This document shows positions 1-9,996 of a stretch of 64,000 nt of DNA, piece by piece (position 1 is the first letter of the stretch; the number at the start of each line of letters is the position of its first letter). The stretch comes from Cellvibrio sp. UBA7671 (GTDB lineage: Bacteria > Pseudomonadota > Gammaproteobacteria > Pseudomonadales > Cellvibrionaceae). Location of the stretch: assembly GCA_002483145.1 (NCBI GenBank), contig DLHJ01000005.1, forward strand, positions 16,290 to 80,289. Direction: 5' to 3'. The notes under the pieces were generated by a model. It saw only the letters and a list, made by a program, of their open reading frames with translations, searched no databases and had not been told where the DNA came from. The position numbers and the translations under genes were made by a program.

Positions 1-494
1 TAAGTGCTTATACCCAGCGCCGCGCCAAGCAACAAAGGCCCCAAACTCAATATCGCCCAGTAGAGTAAAAAGTTGGCGACGCCACGCCGACCGCGCGGCA
101 CACCCCAGATACCATTAAAGTTTTGCTCGATATCTTTGAGCATCAAATAGGCGGATACGAGCAAAAACAGCAGACCAAAGGCGGTCAAATTGCGCGCCTG
201 AGCGGAAAAGTCTTTTAGGTACTTACCCAAATCCTGTTCACTGTTGGGTAAAAAATGCTGGAACAACATCGACTGAAGTTGGTCGCCGAGGTTTTGAAAC
301 GCGGGGATAATGGAGAACATCGAAAAGGTCACCGTCATCATTGGCACTGTGGCGAAGAGGGTGACGTAGGTAAGCGAGGCGGCACTTTTTTGGCAGGATT
401 TGGCCTGATACTGGTGCACCATCAACCAAAAAAAACCGACTAACCAACGATATCTTTTGTGTAAAAGCTCAATCAGAGACGGCGACAGCGGCAT
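1..494 (-). CDS. YihY/BrkB family inner-membrane protein (C-terminus beyond left edge)
   Basis: The minus-strand frame opens with an ATG at 494 and runs open to the window edge, giving the first 164 residues. The N-terminus has a basic stretch, then hydrophobic segments and the motif [15 protein letters not shown], typical of YihY/BrkB proteins (once called ribonuclease BN). Further on come a [16 protein letters not shown] segment and the start of another membrane helix. The family forms multi-pass inner-membrane proteins of uncertain function. It diverges from arsC, the arrangement I recall from Pseudomonas. The call rests on the motif; the rest of the protein is not visible. Confidence 0.85.
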   Translation of the reverse strand, partial: MPLSPSLIELLHKRYRWLVGFFWLMVHQYQAKSCQKSAASLTYVTLFATVPMMTVTFSMFSIIPAFQNLGDQLQSMLFQHFLPNSEQDLGKYLKDFSAQARNLTAFGLLFLLVSAYLMLKDIEQNFNGIWGVPRGRRGVANFLLYWAILSLGPLLLGAALGIST

Positions 495-577
495 AACGTG
501 AAATCCTTAAACCAAGTCAGGGCGCAGCCGCTATAATCTGCCGCGCCATCGTAAATAGACGTTATCAAGAGACAATT

Positions 578-925
578 ATGGTCACACTTTATCACAACCC
601 GCGCTGCTCAAAATCGCGCGAGGCGCTGAACCTGTTGCGTGAACAAGGGCAAGAACCCGAGGTGATCCTGTATTTGGAAACACCGCCCAACGCCAAAACA
701 TTGAAAGCACTGCTAGTTAAATTAGGAATTAGTGCGCGCGACTTGTTGCGCAAGGGTGAGGATGCGTATAAAGAGCTGAACCTCGCCGATGAAAAACTCA
801 GCGAAGCCGCCTTGATTAAGGCGATGGTAGAAAACCCCAAATTGATTGAGCGGCCAATTGCAATTAATGGCGATAAAGCAGTGATCGGTCGTCCGCCGGA
901 AAACGTTTTGCAAATCATCGCGTAA
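578..925 (+). CDS. arsC: ArsC-family arsenate reductase (glutaredoxin type)
   Basis: 115 residues, the usual length for the family. The N-terminus YHNPRCSKSR places the nucleophilic cysteine at Cys10, followed by the ArsC thioredoxin-like fold. The C-terminal IGRPPENV stretch matches the conserved arginine region of the family. Members reduce arsenate to arsenite with glutathione and glutaredoxin, in the cytoplasm; some relatives (YfgD/Spx-like) have other or unknown roles. No arsR or arsB lies nearby, so a dedicated arsenic function is not supported by context. It precedes wrbA by 58 bases in the same direction. Confidence 0.85.
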   Translation: MVTLYHNPRCSKSREALNLLREQGQEPEVILYLETPPNAKTLKALLVKLGISARDLLRKGEDAYKELNLADEKLSEAALIKAMVENPKLIERPIAINGDKAVIGRPPENVLQIIA

Positions 926-944
926 GTTAATCGCTGCTAGTTAG

Positions 945-1580
<636 letters not shown>

Positions 1581-1611
1581 AACTCTCGCATTAAAACGAC
1601 AAGGTTAATGT

Positions 1612-2064
1612 ATGACTAACACGCCAGAACACAATGATTTATCCGCAGGTGAAAAACCAAAAAAAGTCATTGTGATTACCGATGCAGATTCCGTTGTGCT
1701 GCATAAAAAATTGCACATTGGTCGCTTCATAGTGCGCGCCAGTTACATCAGCTTACTGGTGTTATTCAGCTTGCTAAATATCATTAATGAAAACGGCAAA
1801 CTCGCGCTCTGGTTGCTGCAAATTATCCCACTGCTGATTTTCATTCCGGCGCTGTTGCGCGAAACACACCGCACTTACAGCTGGCTGTGCTTTGTCGCAC
1901 TCATGTATTTTGCAGCGATTATCCCGTTACTGATGAGCCGTTGGTTGTGGAGCGATTGGCTGATAACCCTGCTGGTAAGCGCCATGTTTATGGCCGCCAT
2001 GATGACCAGCCGCTGGTTGCAGTACTGGAATTATTATTTGTCTACCAAAACCCAAAATTCATAA
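1612..2064 (+). CDS. DUF2069 family inner-membrane protein
   Basis: 150 residues with a polar N-terminal tail of about 40 residues, then about four hydrophobic segments (for example IVRASYISLLVLFSLLNII and WLITLLVSAMFMAAMM). Position after wrbA and the layout fit DUF2069, a family of small integral membrane proteins of unknown function. It starts 31 bases after wrbA and 22 bases before sppA, so one transcript could cover the set. Confidence 0.75.
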   Translation: MTNTPEHNDLSAGEKPKKVIVITDADSVVLHKKLHIGRFIVRASYISLLVLFSLLNIINENGKLALWLLQIIPLLIFIPALLRETHRTYSWLCFVALMYFAAIIPLLMSRWLWSDWLITLLVSAMFMAAMMTSRWLQYWNYYLSTKTQNS

Positions 2065-2086
2065 ATTTTTTCGGAAGGAAATTATT

Positions 2087-4027
2087 GTGTCTGTGAATTA
2101 TTACGAACCACCAGCACCACACAATCCAACGCAACCTGGAGCATCGAAACCAAACCGTGCAGCACCACAGCTGCCCCCACCAAAAAAACGTGGTGCATGG
2201 AGCATTTTTTTTAACGGAATGGGTGCAGGTATTACCTGGTTTCGCAATGCGTTGATGAACACCCTCTTCATTGTTGTGCTCATCATTTTTATCATTGCGG
2301 TAAGTTCAAGTGCACCACAACCTTTACCCGAAACCTTCGCCTTGCGTCTTGCGCCAACCGGTTTATTGGTTGATCAACGCAGTTACATTGACCCGGCCAG
2401 CTTGTTACTTTCTGAAGACGACCCGGAAGAAAATGAAACCGTTGTGAGCGATGTTGTTGAAGCCATCAATAAAGCGGCTAAAGATAAACGCGTAACCATG
2501 CTGGTGTTAGAACCCGGCCGCATGCTCGGCGGCGGCGTGAGCAAAATGAATGACATTGGGCAAGCGTTGGAAAATTTTAAAAGCGCGGGCAAAAAAATCA
2601 TCGCCGTAAGCGACAACTACTCACAAGACCAATATTACCTCGCCAGCTATGCCGACGAAATTTATCTGCATGATATGGGTTTGATCGAAATTACCGGCTA
2701 CGGCCGCTACATGAATTACTACAAAACCGCGCTGGATAAACTCGGGGTAACCATCCACGCCTTCCGCTCCGGCAAATACAAGGATTATTTGGAACCCTAC
2801 CTGCGCGACGACATGTCAGAAGAATCGCGCGAGCACAATGCACAGTGGATCAACGAACTATGGGCCAGTTACACCGGCAAGATCGAAAGCCTGCGCAAAT
2901 TACCGCCGGGCAGCATCAATGACTACGTGAATAATATCGATGCACATATGGCCTTAACAACCGGCGACAGCGCCAAACTCGCACTGGAAAAAGCACTGGT
3001 CGATAAAGTTGTCTCGCGCCAGGACATGGAAAAAATGCTTATCGAGCAAGCAGGAAAAAGTGAGGACGGCAATTGGTATAACGGCGTCGGCATAAAATCC
3101 TACCTTGCCGATATTCGCAAGCATCCAAAACTGGATAAAAACAAAGTTGCGGTAATTGTTGCCTCCGGCTCAATTGTGGATGGGCATCAACCCGACGGCA
3201 GCATTGGAAGCGAAAGCATGCTGGAATTATTGCGACAGGTAAAAGACGATGAACAAGTAAAGGCCCTGGTAATCCGTATCGATTCCGGCGGTGGCAGCGC
3301 CTTTGCATCGGAGATTATCCGCTCTGAAGTTATTGCACTGCGCGAGAAAAAAATCCCGATTTATATTTCCATGGGCACAGTCGCAGCATCCGGAGGTTAT
3401 TGGATCGCAACCGCAGGCGATAAAATCTGGGCGCAACCCACTACCATTACCGGTTCGATTGGCGTATTCGGCGCATTCCCTACACTGGAAAAATCCCTGC
3501 AAAAAATTGGTATTAACACTGACGGTGTAGGCACGACTGAATTAGCGGGCACCATGCGCCTTGATCGCCCACTATCCGAAAAAGCCAGCAAGGTTGTACA
3601 AATGGGTGTGGATAATATTTACCAGCGCTTCATCACACTGGTAGCTGACGCGCGCCAACAGGAAGTGAAAGCCATTGATGAAATTGCCCAAGGCCATGTA
3701 TGGACCGGCAATAAAGCCAAAGAAATCGGTTTGGTGGATGAGCTGGGTACGTTGAACGACGTCATTACCGCCATCGTACAAGAGGCCAAATTGAGCAGTT
3801 ACAAAGTAGAGTTTGTACAGCGCCCGCTTTCGTCCAAAGAAGAATTCTTGCGCTCACTCACGCAGGGGCATGCAGGTACATTTGTCCCCAAATCGTTGCT
3901 GGAGAATTTTGCATCGCTCAATGTGTTGAACAATCTCGCACCCGCATTAAAGCCACTGAGCGATCTGCAAAAAATGAATGACCCACAAGGCATTTATGTA
4001 CAGTGTTTGGATTGCGTAGCGCCTTAA
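2087..4027 (+). CDS. sppA: Signal peptide peptidase SppA, 67K type
   Basis: 646 residues with a GTG start at 2087, preceded by GGAAGGA at 2073-2079. After a proline-rich cytoplasmic tail there is one membrane anchor at about residues 56-73, followed by two tandem S49 peptidase domains. The catalytic dyad of long SppA enzymes is visible: Lys232 in SGKYKDYLEP (N-terminal half) and nucleophile Ser435 in VAASGGYWIAT (C-terminal half). The enzyme degrades cleaved signal peptides at the periplasmic face of the inner membrane. A strong hairpin follows the stop codon. Confidence 0.93.
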   Translation: MSVNYYEPPAPHNPTQPGASKPNRAAPQLPPPKKRGAWSIFFNGMGAGITWFRNALMNTLFIVVLIIFIIAVSSSAPQPLPETFALRLAPTGLLVDQRSYIDPASLLLSEDDPEENETVVSDVVEAINKAAKDKRVTMLVLEPGRMLGGGVSKMNDIGQALENFKSAGKKIIAVSDNYSQDQYYLASYADEIYLHDMGLIEITGYGRYMNYYKTALDKLGVTIHAFRSGKYKDYLEPYLRDDMSEESREHNAQWINELWASYTGKIESLRKLPPGSINDYVNNIDAHMALTTGDSAKLALEKALVDKVVSRQDMEKMLIEQAGKSEDGNWYNGVGIKSYLADIRKHPKLDKNKVAVIVASGSIVDGHQPDGSIGSESMLELLRQVKDDEQVKALVIRIDSGGGSAFASEIIRSEVIALREKKIPIYISMGTVAASGGYWIATAGDKIWAQPTTITGSIGVFGAFPTLEKSLQKIGINTDGVGTTELAGTMRLDRPLSEKASKVVQMGVDNIYQRFITLVADARQQEVKAIDEIAQGHVWTGNKAKEIGLVDELGTLNDVITAIVQEAKLSSYKVEFVQRPLSSKEEFLRSLTQGHAGTFVPKSLLENFASLNVLNNLAPALKPLSDLQKMNDPQGIYVQCLDCVAP

Positions 4028-4036
4028 CAAGATTAA

Positions 4037-4064
4037 ATGATTGGCAGGAAACCCTGCCAATCAT
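4037..4064. terminator. Hairpin between convergent sppA and PQQ dehydrogenase genes
   Basis: A perfect 12-base-pair inverted repeat (atgattggcagg/cctgccaatcat) with a four-base loop lies 9 bases after the sppA stop and 29 bases after the stop of the opposing gene. There is no long T-run, but TTTAAT follows on the minus strand. It probably acts in both directions. Confidence 0.6.
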
Positions 4065-4093
4065 TCCCTCCGCACTTTTATAATTTATCCTGT

Positions 4094-6355
4094 TTAGTTG
4101 CAATTCTCCAACCCACCAATCCATGCCGCTATAACATTCACTGCTTCTTGATCAACCACATGTGATGCTAACGGCGGCATTTGGTTTACATCCCGCACTT
4201 TCATACGCGCAAGCAGTACTGAACGCTCGGGCTCACCCGGAGCAATAATGCGTGCGTTGTTAATGCCCAAATCGCCCGCTGCTGGTTGTACATTGCAGGT
4301 TTGTGTTGCGGCAAGCTCTGTGCTGTAGCGCAAATCCAAAGTGACTGGTGTAGGCCCGTTGGGGCTATGGCAATTGCTGCAGTTACTGTGCAAATAGCTG
4401 CGCGCACGCTGCGTCAGTGTTGCATTAGTATCGCCGAGCGAAAAAAGTGTTTTTGCTTTTTGCGTGGGTGTAATTGCAGAAGAAAAAAGATTGATATGGG
4501 CGAGCGTATCCAGTTGATGTGCATTGATACCGCTCGCGTTGTAGAGCATGAAATTATTTAATTGCAGGGTTTCCAAACCCAGTGAAAAATTCGCGACTTG
4601 CGTATGGCAAGTGAGACATTGGCCGCGGCTGGGGTATTGCCATTGCACTCCTTCGATTGATTTTTCTTTGGCATCGGTTAATAAGAGCGCGTCGGTTTGG
4701 TCGTCGCGCCATTCATAGCTAAAGCCTTGCCACCCCAACTCACCGCGTGCAAATAAACGTGTTTCGACAAAACGCTCATTCAATGTGAAATGTTTCATCA
4801 ACACACTGCCAACTGGAAATAAAAAATCCCCATCAGTCGTTAAATCTATTTTTGTGTTATTGGGAAGTGCAAAATACCGGTCTTTTTCTGCGGCATCTGA
4901 CCAAAGTGGGCTGGCGACTGTGTAAGGGATCATTGCTGCTGCAGGCAGTGTTGGATTTGCAGAATTAACACAACCGGTTGCTGATAACCGCGCCGCCATA
5001 GTGCCCGGTTGCAATTGCCCTCCGGTCGCTTGCATTTTAACGATTTGTGAACCGGCACCCGATTGGCCAATCGCATAGAGTTCGCCTTGATTATCTTGCG
5101 CGAAGGACACTATATCGACCGGTACATTACCGTGACTGTTAACACTGATGTTGCCGTTACTATTACGCGTAATAGATTGCATGGTATTCACGCAAAAATC
5201 GGTGAAAAAATATTTCCCGTAAGCAGCAGGATATTGTGTACCACGATAAACATAACCGCCAATCACTGAGCAAACACCCGTGTTGTGGCTAATCGATAAC
5301 ACCGGTTTAATTTTATTAGCGGTAGAACAATTGGTGCGCTCGCTATAACAGAAGTCACCCTCCATATCACCCCAACCGTAATTGCCGCCGCGCGTAACCA
5401 GATTCACCTCTTCCCACGCGCCCTGCCCTACGTCGCCCACCCACAACTCATTGGTCTCGCGGTCAAAACCAAAACGCCAGGGGTTGCGTAAACCGTAAGC
5501 CCAAATTTCTGGCGCACCGCCGGTAACAGCGAAAGGATTATCAGCGGGAATCGCGTAATTGCGTCCGCCACTCGCGTTATTCACATCGATACGTAAAATT
5601 TTCCCAAGCAAATTGTTGGTGTTCTGGCCATTTTGTTGTGGGTCACCCCCACTGCCGCCATCACCGGAGCTGATATATAAGTAGCCGTCGCTGCCAAATG
5701 CAATCTGCCCGCCGTTGTGATTGGAATAAGGTTGATTAAAACGCAGCAAAATAATTTCTGAATCGCGATTAATAATTCCATTATTTGCAACTTCAAAACG
5801 CGTCACCCGCGTTTCCATATTATTGTTGACATTGCGGCCGATATAATTGAAATACACATAGCGATTAGTTTCAAATTGTGGATGAAATGCCATCCCCAAC
5901 AAACCGGTTTCACCGCCGGAAAAATCCACACGATCTTCAATATTCAAGATCTCAGTCAATGCATTCGCGCTCGTATTATTTTGAAAACGCACCACCCTGC
6001 CAGGCTGACGCGTTGCATACCAATAATTATTGTCGTTGGGTGCCTGCAGTAAATTGGTCGCATTGGCAATATTGGGGAGTGAAGGAAATACCGCTTGCCA
6101 GCTAATACTGGTTGGGGTGCCGGAGTTAACAGGCGCCGGTGCAATACAGGTGGCATTCTGTGGCCGTGCAGATAATCCGGATAAGACACTGCTGGATGCC
6201 GATGAACCTGCTAGCGAACTACCCATTGATGAATTGGCAACAGAATTCCCTTGGGACGATTGGGCAGAGGATCCACCACTACCACCCCCTCCACCGCACG
6301 AAAAAAGAAATAGAAAACTGGATATAAACAATAATTTTTTTACGCACTTTTCCAT
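4094..6355 (-). CDS. PQQ-dependent sugar dehydrogenase fused to diheme cytochrome c, lipoprotein
   Basis: 753 residues from the ATG at 6355. That start is preferred over one 21 bases upstream because GAGG sits 8-10 bases before it. A lipoprotein signal ends at FLFSCGGG, then a Gly/Ser-rich linker to about residue 55. Residues about 65-430 form a soluble-glucose-dehydrogenase-like beta-propeller: His213 in SNHNGGQIAFGSDG matches the catalytic His, and AYGLRNPWRF matches the PQQ-binding Arg segment. The C-terminal part has two heme c motifs, CLTCH (580-584) and CSNCH (659-663). It should oxidise a sugar at the outer or periplasmic surface and pass electrons to its own hemes. The substrate is unknown. 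Confidence 0.85.
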   Translation of the reverse strand: MEKCVKKLLFISSFLFLFSCGGGGGSGGSSAQSSQGNSVANSSMGSSLAGSSASSSVLSGLSARPQNATCIAPAPVNSGTPTSISWQAVFPSLPNIANATNLLQAPNDNNYWYATRQPGRVVRFQNNTSANALTEILNIEDRVDFSGGETGLLGMAFHPQFETNRYVYFNYIGRNVNNNMETRVTRFEVANNGIINRDSEIILLRFNQPYSNHNGGQIAFGSDGYLYISSGDGGSGGDPQQNGQNTNNLLGKILRIDVNNASGGRNYAIPADNPFAVTGGAPEIWAYGLRNPWRFGFDRETNELWVGDVGQGAWEEVNLVTRGGNYGWGDMEGDFCYSERTNCSTANKIKPVLSISHNTGVCSVIGGYVYRGTQYPAAYGKYFFTDFCVNTMQSITRNSNGNISVNSHGNVPVDIVSFAQDNQGELYAIGQSGAGSQIVKMQATGGQLQPGTMAARLSATGCVNSANPTLPAAAMIPYTVASPLWSDAAEKDRYFALPNNTKIDLTTDGDFLFPVGSVLMKHFTLNERFVETRLFARGELGWQGFSYEWRDDQTDALLLTDAKEKSIEGVQWQYPSRGQCLTCHTQVANFSLGLETLQLNNFMLYNASGINAHQLDTLAHINLFSSAITPTQKAKTLFSLGDTNATLTQRARSYLHSNCSNCHSPNGPTPVTLDLRYSTELAATQTCNVQPAAGDLGINNARIIAPGEPERSVLLARMKVRDVNQMPPLASHVVDQEAVNVIAAWIGGLENCN

Positions 6356-6492
6356 GGTGATTACCTCGCAGAACATTGCCCGATACGGCGTATCTTTACG
6401 AAAGTCTGATCAATCACTATAGCGCTCCTTGCTGATAGTGTTCTGTGGTCAACAGCTCATAAGATCGGTGTGCGCTCACTTTTTATCGCAAC

Positions 6493-6520
6493 AAAAAAAC
6501 CCGCGTAGAAAGCTGGCGGG
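6493..6520 (-). terminator. Intrinsic terminator after the GMC/small-subunit unit
   Basis: On the minus strand a CCCGC/GCGGG stem is followed by seven T residues, about 50 bases downstream of the stop at 6570. It separates the dehydrogenase unit from the PQQ dehydrogenase gene. Confidence 0.75.
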
Positions 6521-6569
6521 GTTGATTGCGTGGCGTGGAAAAATCACCGTTCCACTTTGCAGTATTTCT

Positions 6570-7118
6570 TTATTTAGTTGCCCAACCTCTATCGCCCACT
6601 TTGTAGGCCAGGTTGCCGTCGAAACGCCCGGGTATCGGAGCATGACGCAATACTTGCGTGCCACCCACCTCTGAAGTGAAGAAACCAAACAGGGTCAGTT
6701 GTTTGATCATCGTGAAGTAATGGATACCGCCTGCAGCAATATCCGCTTTTGCTGTACGGTCGAGTTGATTAACAAAATCTTCCCGCTCATTTTGTTGCAG
6801 ATCCATAAAGCTACGGCGGTAAGTTTTTTTGCAATTGTCTTCGAGCGTCATCAGGCCTTTATGAAAAATTGCCTGTTCATCCAGCGTGTAGCAATCCGTC
6901 ACAAACACACTCATAAACTGGCCGACTTGCGCGTCTTTGGCGCCCGGCGTGTCGGTGCGCGGCAGAATGGTTTCTGCAATTTCATCCAAGAGCGCAATAT
7001 TTTGTGCAGAAAAACGGGTTGGTGCCTGAGTGGCACAACCACTTAACAGCGCGGAACCACCAATCATGGCAGTACCGGTAGCAGCAGTAATCAGTTTTAA
7101 TAATTCACGGCGATTCAT
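6570..7118 (-). CDS. Gluconate 2-dehydrogenase subunit 3-like small subunit, Tat lipoprotein
   Basis: 182 residues from the ATG at 7118. The ORF is open further upstream, but only this start exposes a signal: NRRELLK twin-arginine motif, a hydrophobic core, then LLSGC lipobox. The rest resembles the small "hitchhiker" subunit of FAD-dependent gluconate, glucose and glucoside dehydrogenases, which carries the folded catalytic subunit through the Tat pathway. Its start overlaps the stop of the upstream GMC gene in an ATGA, which indicates translational coupling and an equimolar complex. Confidence 0.85.
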   Translation of the reverse strand: MNRRELLKLITAATGTAMIGGSALLSGCATQAPTRFSAQNIALLDEIAETILPRTDTPGAKDAQVGQFMSVFVTDCYTLDEQAIFHKGLMTLEDNCKKTYRRSFMDLQQNEREDFVNQLDRTAKADIAAGGIHYFTMIKQLTLFGFFTSEVGGTQVLRHAPIPGRFDGNLAYKVGDRGWATK

Positions 7119-8806
7119 GACAGATTCCCCTTTTTCAGTTCTTTTACCGCATGGTCCACAGCGCGTGCAGTCATTGCCATATAGGTCAGCGATGGATTTA
7201 CGCAGGAGGCAGATGTCATGGCGGCACCATCGGTGACAAAGACATTGGGTGCATCCCACACCTGGTTAAAACCATTGAGCACGGAAGTTTTAGGGTCGCG
7301 CCCCATACGCGCGGTTCCCATTTCGTGAATGCCCATACCCGGTGAATAACCCCAATCGGCACCACCGACATTTTTAACGCCGGCAGCCTCAAGGATCTCA
7401 ATGGCATCCTGCTGCATATCTTTGCGCATCGCCAATTCGTTTGCGCGGATCTCCACATCCATCGCCAATACGGGCAGGCCCCATTTGTCGGTAACCTTGC
7501 GATCGAGATAAATCCGGTTGTCGTGGTGCGGCAGCATTTCGCCAAAGGCTGTCATACCGATAGTCCATGCACCCGGTTCGGCCAGGGCATTTTTGAAATC
7601 TGCACCCACCCCCATTTCCGCCACATCGCGATTCCAGTCCTGGCGGCTGGCAGCGCCTTGATAGCCAAATCCACGCACGTAACTGCGCTTTTCGTCGCCC
7701 AGATTGCGGAAGCGGGGAATATAAAAACCCGCCGGGCGACGGCCGTAGTAATACTTGTCCTCGTAACCTTCAACAACTCCACCAGCACCGACGCGGAAGT
7801 GGTGATCCATGACATTGTGCCCCAACTCGCCGCTGCTACTGCCCAAACCATCCGGCCAAATATCGGTGGCGGAATTCATCAAAATCCAGGTGGAGTTAAA
7901 GCTGGAAGCGTTGAGGAAAATTACGTTGGCAGTGAATTCATACGTCTTGTTGGTTTCTGCATCAATGACCTCTACCCCGCGCGCGCGTTTTTTGTCTTTG
8001 TCGTACAACACCTGGCTGACAATAGAAAATGGGCGCAGGGTGAGATTGCCCGTTTTCATGGCCGCCGGCAGCGTCGATGATTGGGTGCTGAAATAGGCAC
8101 CGAACGGGCAGCCCAACCAACACTTATTGCGGTATTGGCAGTTGACTCTGCCCTGCTCCGGTTTGGGTTGGGTGATGTTGGCCGTACGGCTGTTGATCAT
8201 CAAACGTTTGCCGCCATAGGCTTTTTTGATTCTGGCCGCCACGTCTTTTTCAACGATGTTGAGTTCAATCGGTGGTAAAAACTGGCCATCAGGCAGATGA
8301 TCCAAACCTTCAAGGCTGCCGGAAATTCCCGCGAACCGTTCAACGTAATCGTACCAGGGCGCCATGTCTGAATAGCGAATCGGCCAATCAACGGCAATAC
8401 CTTCACGCAGATTGGCTTCAAAATCCTGCGCACTAAACCGATAACTTTGACGCCCCCACAAGAGCGAACGACCACCCACGTGATACCCCCTAAACCAATC
8501 AAAGGGTTTCTTTTCAACATAAGGGCTTTCCTGCTCATTCGCCCACATACCTTGGGTTTCTTCATTGAGTACAAAGTCGCGTTTCAACACCGGGTGATTG
8601 CGCTGCATTTCCTGTGTCGGGCGGCCGCGATGCGGATAATCCCACGGTTCTTTGTGGGCATTGACGTAATCTTTGATGTGCTCAATATTGCGCCCGCGTT
8701 CGAGTAGCAATACTTTCAGCCCTTTTTCGGTGAGCTCTTTCGCCGCCCAGCCGCCGCTAATGCCGGAGCCAACCACAATGGCATCAAAGTGTTGTGTAGT
8801 GGACAT
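7115..8806 (-). CDS. GMC oxidoreductase, FAD subunit of a Tat-exported sugar/glycoside dehydrogenase
   Basis: 563 residues. The N-terminal dinucleotide motif is G13-S-G15-I-S-G18, followed by LLLERG. The C-terminal half has the GMC features GIHEMGTARMG (active-site His region) and VTDGAAMTSASCVNPSLT (FAD/active-site Asn region). A CxxGCPFG cysteine cluster (NKCWLGCPFGAY) is also seen in gluconate and glucose dehydrogenase large subunits. It has no signal peptide of its own, which fits export bound to the Tat-tagged small subunit encoded next to it. The class includes glucoside 3-dehydrogenases that form 3-keto sugars; I infer a similar role but cannot prove the substrate. Confidence 0.88.
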   Translation of the reverse strand: MSTTQHFDAIVVGSGISGGWAAKELTEKGLKVLLLERGRNIEHIKDYVNAHKEPWDYPHRGRPTQEMQRNHPVLKRDFVLNEETQGMWANEQESPYVEKKPFDWFRGYHVGGRSLLWGRQSYRFSAQDFEANLREGIAVDWPIRYSDMAPWYDYVERFAGISGSLEGLDHLPDGQFLPPIELNIVEKDVAARIKKAYGGKRLMINSRTANITQPKPEQGRVNCQYRNKCWLGCPFGAYFSTQSSTLPAAMKTGNLTLRPFSIVSQVLYDKDKKRARGVEVIDAETNKTYEFTANVIFLNASSFNSTWILMNSATDIWPDGLGSSSGELGHNVMDHHFRVGAGGVVEGYEDKYYYGRRPAGFYIPRFRNLGDEKRSYVRGFGYQGAASRQDWNRDVAEMGVGADFKNALAEPGAWTIGMTAFGEMLPHHDNRIYLDRKVTDKWGLPVLAMDVEIRANELAMRKDMQQDAIEILEAAGVKNVGGADWGYSPGMGIHEMGTARMGRDPKTSVLNGFNQVWDAPNVFVTDGAAMTSASCVNPSLTYMAMTARAVDHAVKELKKGNLS

Positions 8807-8844
8807 AGATATACCTCTGGATAAACCGACTTTTTTATAGAAAA

Positions 8845-9765
8845 TTAAATATCGCAGATGCGGATCGCCGCTTTTAACGATTCAATTCTTTCGTTGTCCG
8901 TTGCGCGCTTGGGCATAAACTCCTGCGCGACATATCCCTTGAAACCCGTTGCGTGAATAGCGCGAACAATCGCGGGGTAATACAGCTCCTGCGAATCATC
9001 GATCTCGTTGCGCCCCGGAACACCGGCCGTGTGGTAATGGCCAAAATACTGGTGATTATTTTGAATGGTGCGAATGATGTCGCCTTCGCTGATTTGCATG
9101 TGATAGATGTCGTACAACAATTTAAAATTGGGCGAATCCAAACGCTTGCACAGTTCAATTCCCCACGCGGAGTTATCGGCAAAATAATCCGGGTGATCGA
9201 CCTTGCTATTGAATAATTCCATTTGCAAAACCACACCGCGTTTTTCTGCTTGGGCCAGAATTTTTTTCAATCCTTTTGTGGCCTGCTTTAATCCATCTTC
9301 CGGATCTCTGCCGCGTGCATTCCCACTAAAACAAATCAGGTTTTTATAGCCTGCATCGCTGACCAAATCGATATGTTTGCGATAATTTTCAATCAGCGGC
9401 TGATGAAATCTCGCATCGCCCCAACCATCTTCCAGATTTAATTCAGCGCCATTACACATGGAAGAATCGACTCCATGCTGCTTGAGGATATGCCACTCAC
9501 CGGGTCCCACTAAATCAATTGCCGAAAAGCCCAAACGTTTCACGACCAGACACAATTCTTCCACCGATAAGAAATTAAACGTCCAGCGCGCAACCGAATG
9601 GTGAATATTGCCCCTGAGTGAAGCTGTTGGTGAAACCCCGCGGGAAGATGAAGGTGCCGCCGTGGGTGAAGCGAGTTCTGCCCCGAGCGCGGAAAGGCTG
9701 GAAAGCCCCAATGCACTGGCAACAGCGCCGCGCATAAGCGCACGGCGATTAATAGAATGGTTCAT
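8845..9765 (-). CDS. Sugar phosphate isomerase/epimerase-like TIM-barrel protein, Tat-exported
   Basis: 306 residues with a twin-arginine signal (INRRALMRGAV, then an Ala/Leu core to about residue 30). The mature part belongs to the AP-endonuclease-2/hydroxypyruvate-isomerase-like TIM-barrel family, with metal-ligand type motifs such as LQMELFN, YDIYHMQ and GHYHTAGVPGRNEID. Secreted members often lie beside GMC dehydrogenases in 3-keto-glycoside pathways, where they isomerise or eliminate keto sugars. It lies 38 bases upstream of the GMC gene, so the three genes probably form one unit. The exact reaction is not known. Confidence 0.8.
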   Translation of the reverse strand: MNHSINRRALMRGAVASALGLSSLSALGAELASPTAAPSSSRGVSPTASLRGNIHHSVARWTFNFLSVEELCLVVKRLGFSAIDLVGPGEWHILKQHGVDSSMCNGAELNLEDGWGDARFHQPLIENYRKHIDLVSDAGYKNLICFSGNARGRDPEDGLKQATKGLKKILAQAEKRGVVLQMELFNSKVDHPDYFADNSAWGIELCKRLDSPNFKLLYDIYHMQISEGDIIRTIQNNHQYFGHYHTAGVPGRNEIDDSQELYYPAIVRAIHATGFKGYVAQEFMPKRATDNERIESLKAAIRICDI

Positions 9766-9942
9766 GATGGCTAGCTCTATTTTTTTAGATGGTATTTATA
9801 CCGGCTCTCTCCAGCGCCGATAATAAAGATTAGCCCGCCAAAAACACCTTATCTATGCACCGATACGGATCTTTACTCTTTATGACAATAACCTGCAAAA
9901 GCGCAATAAAGCCGAGCAAAAACTGCCCATTCATTTGGTAAA

Positions 9943-9968
9943 TAAAAAAGCCAGCTCAATGGCTGGCT
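9943..9968 (-). terminator. Intrinsic terminator after the GH9 gene
   Basis: On the minus strand an AGCCAGC/GCTGGCT stem runs into TTTTTTATTT, 29 bases after the GH9 stop codon. It separates the cellulase from the isomerase-dehydrogenase unit. Confidence 0.8.
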
Positions 9969-9996
9969 CATAACAAACTAAAACGAGGTTACAACA

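Noticed and set aside
6030..6422. 130-codon plus-strand frame opposite the PQQ dehydrogenase
   Set aside because: Mirror of the Gly/Ser linker and signal region; low-complexity proline/leucine product and no ribosome site.
7119..7259. Longer N-terminus of the small dehydrogenase subunit
   Set aside because: It overlaps the GMC coding region and would bury the Tat/lipobox signal.
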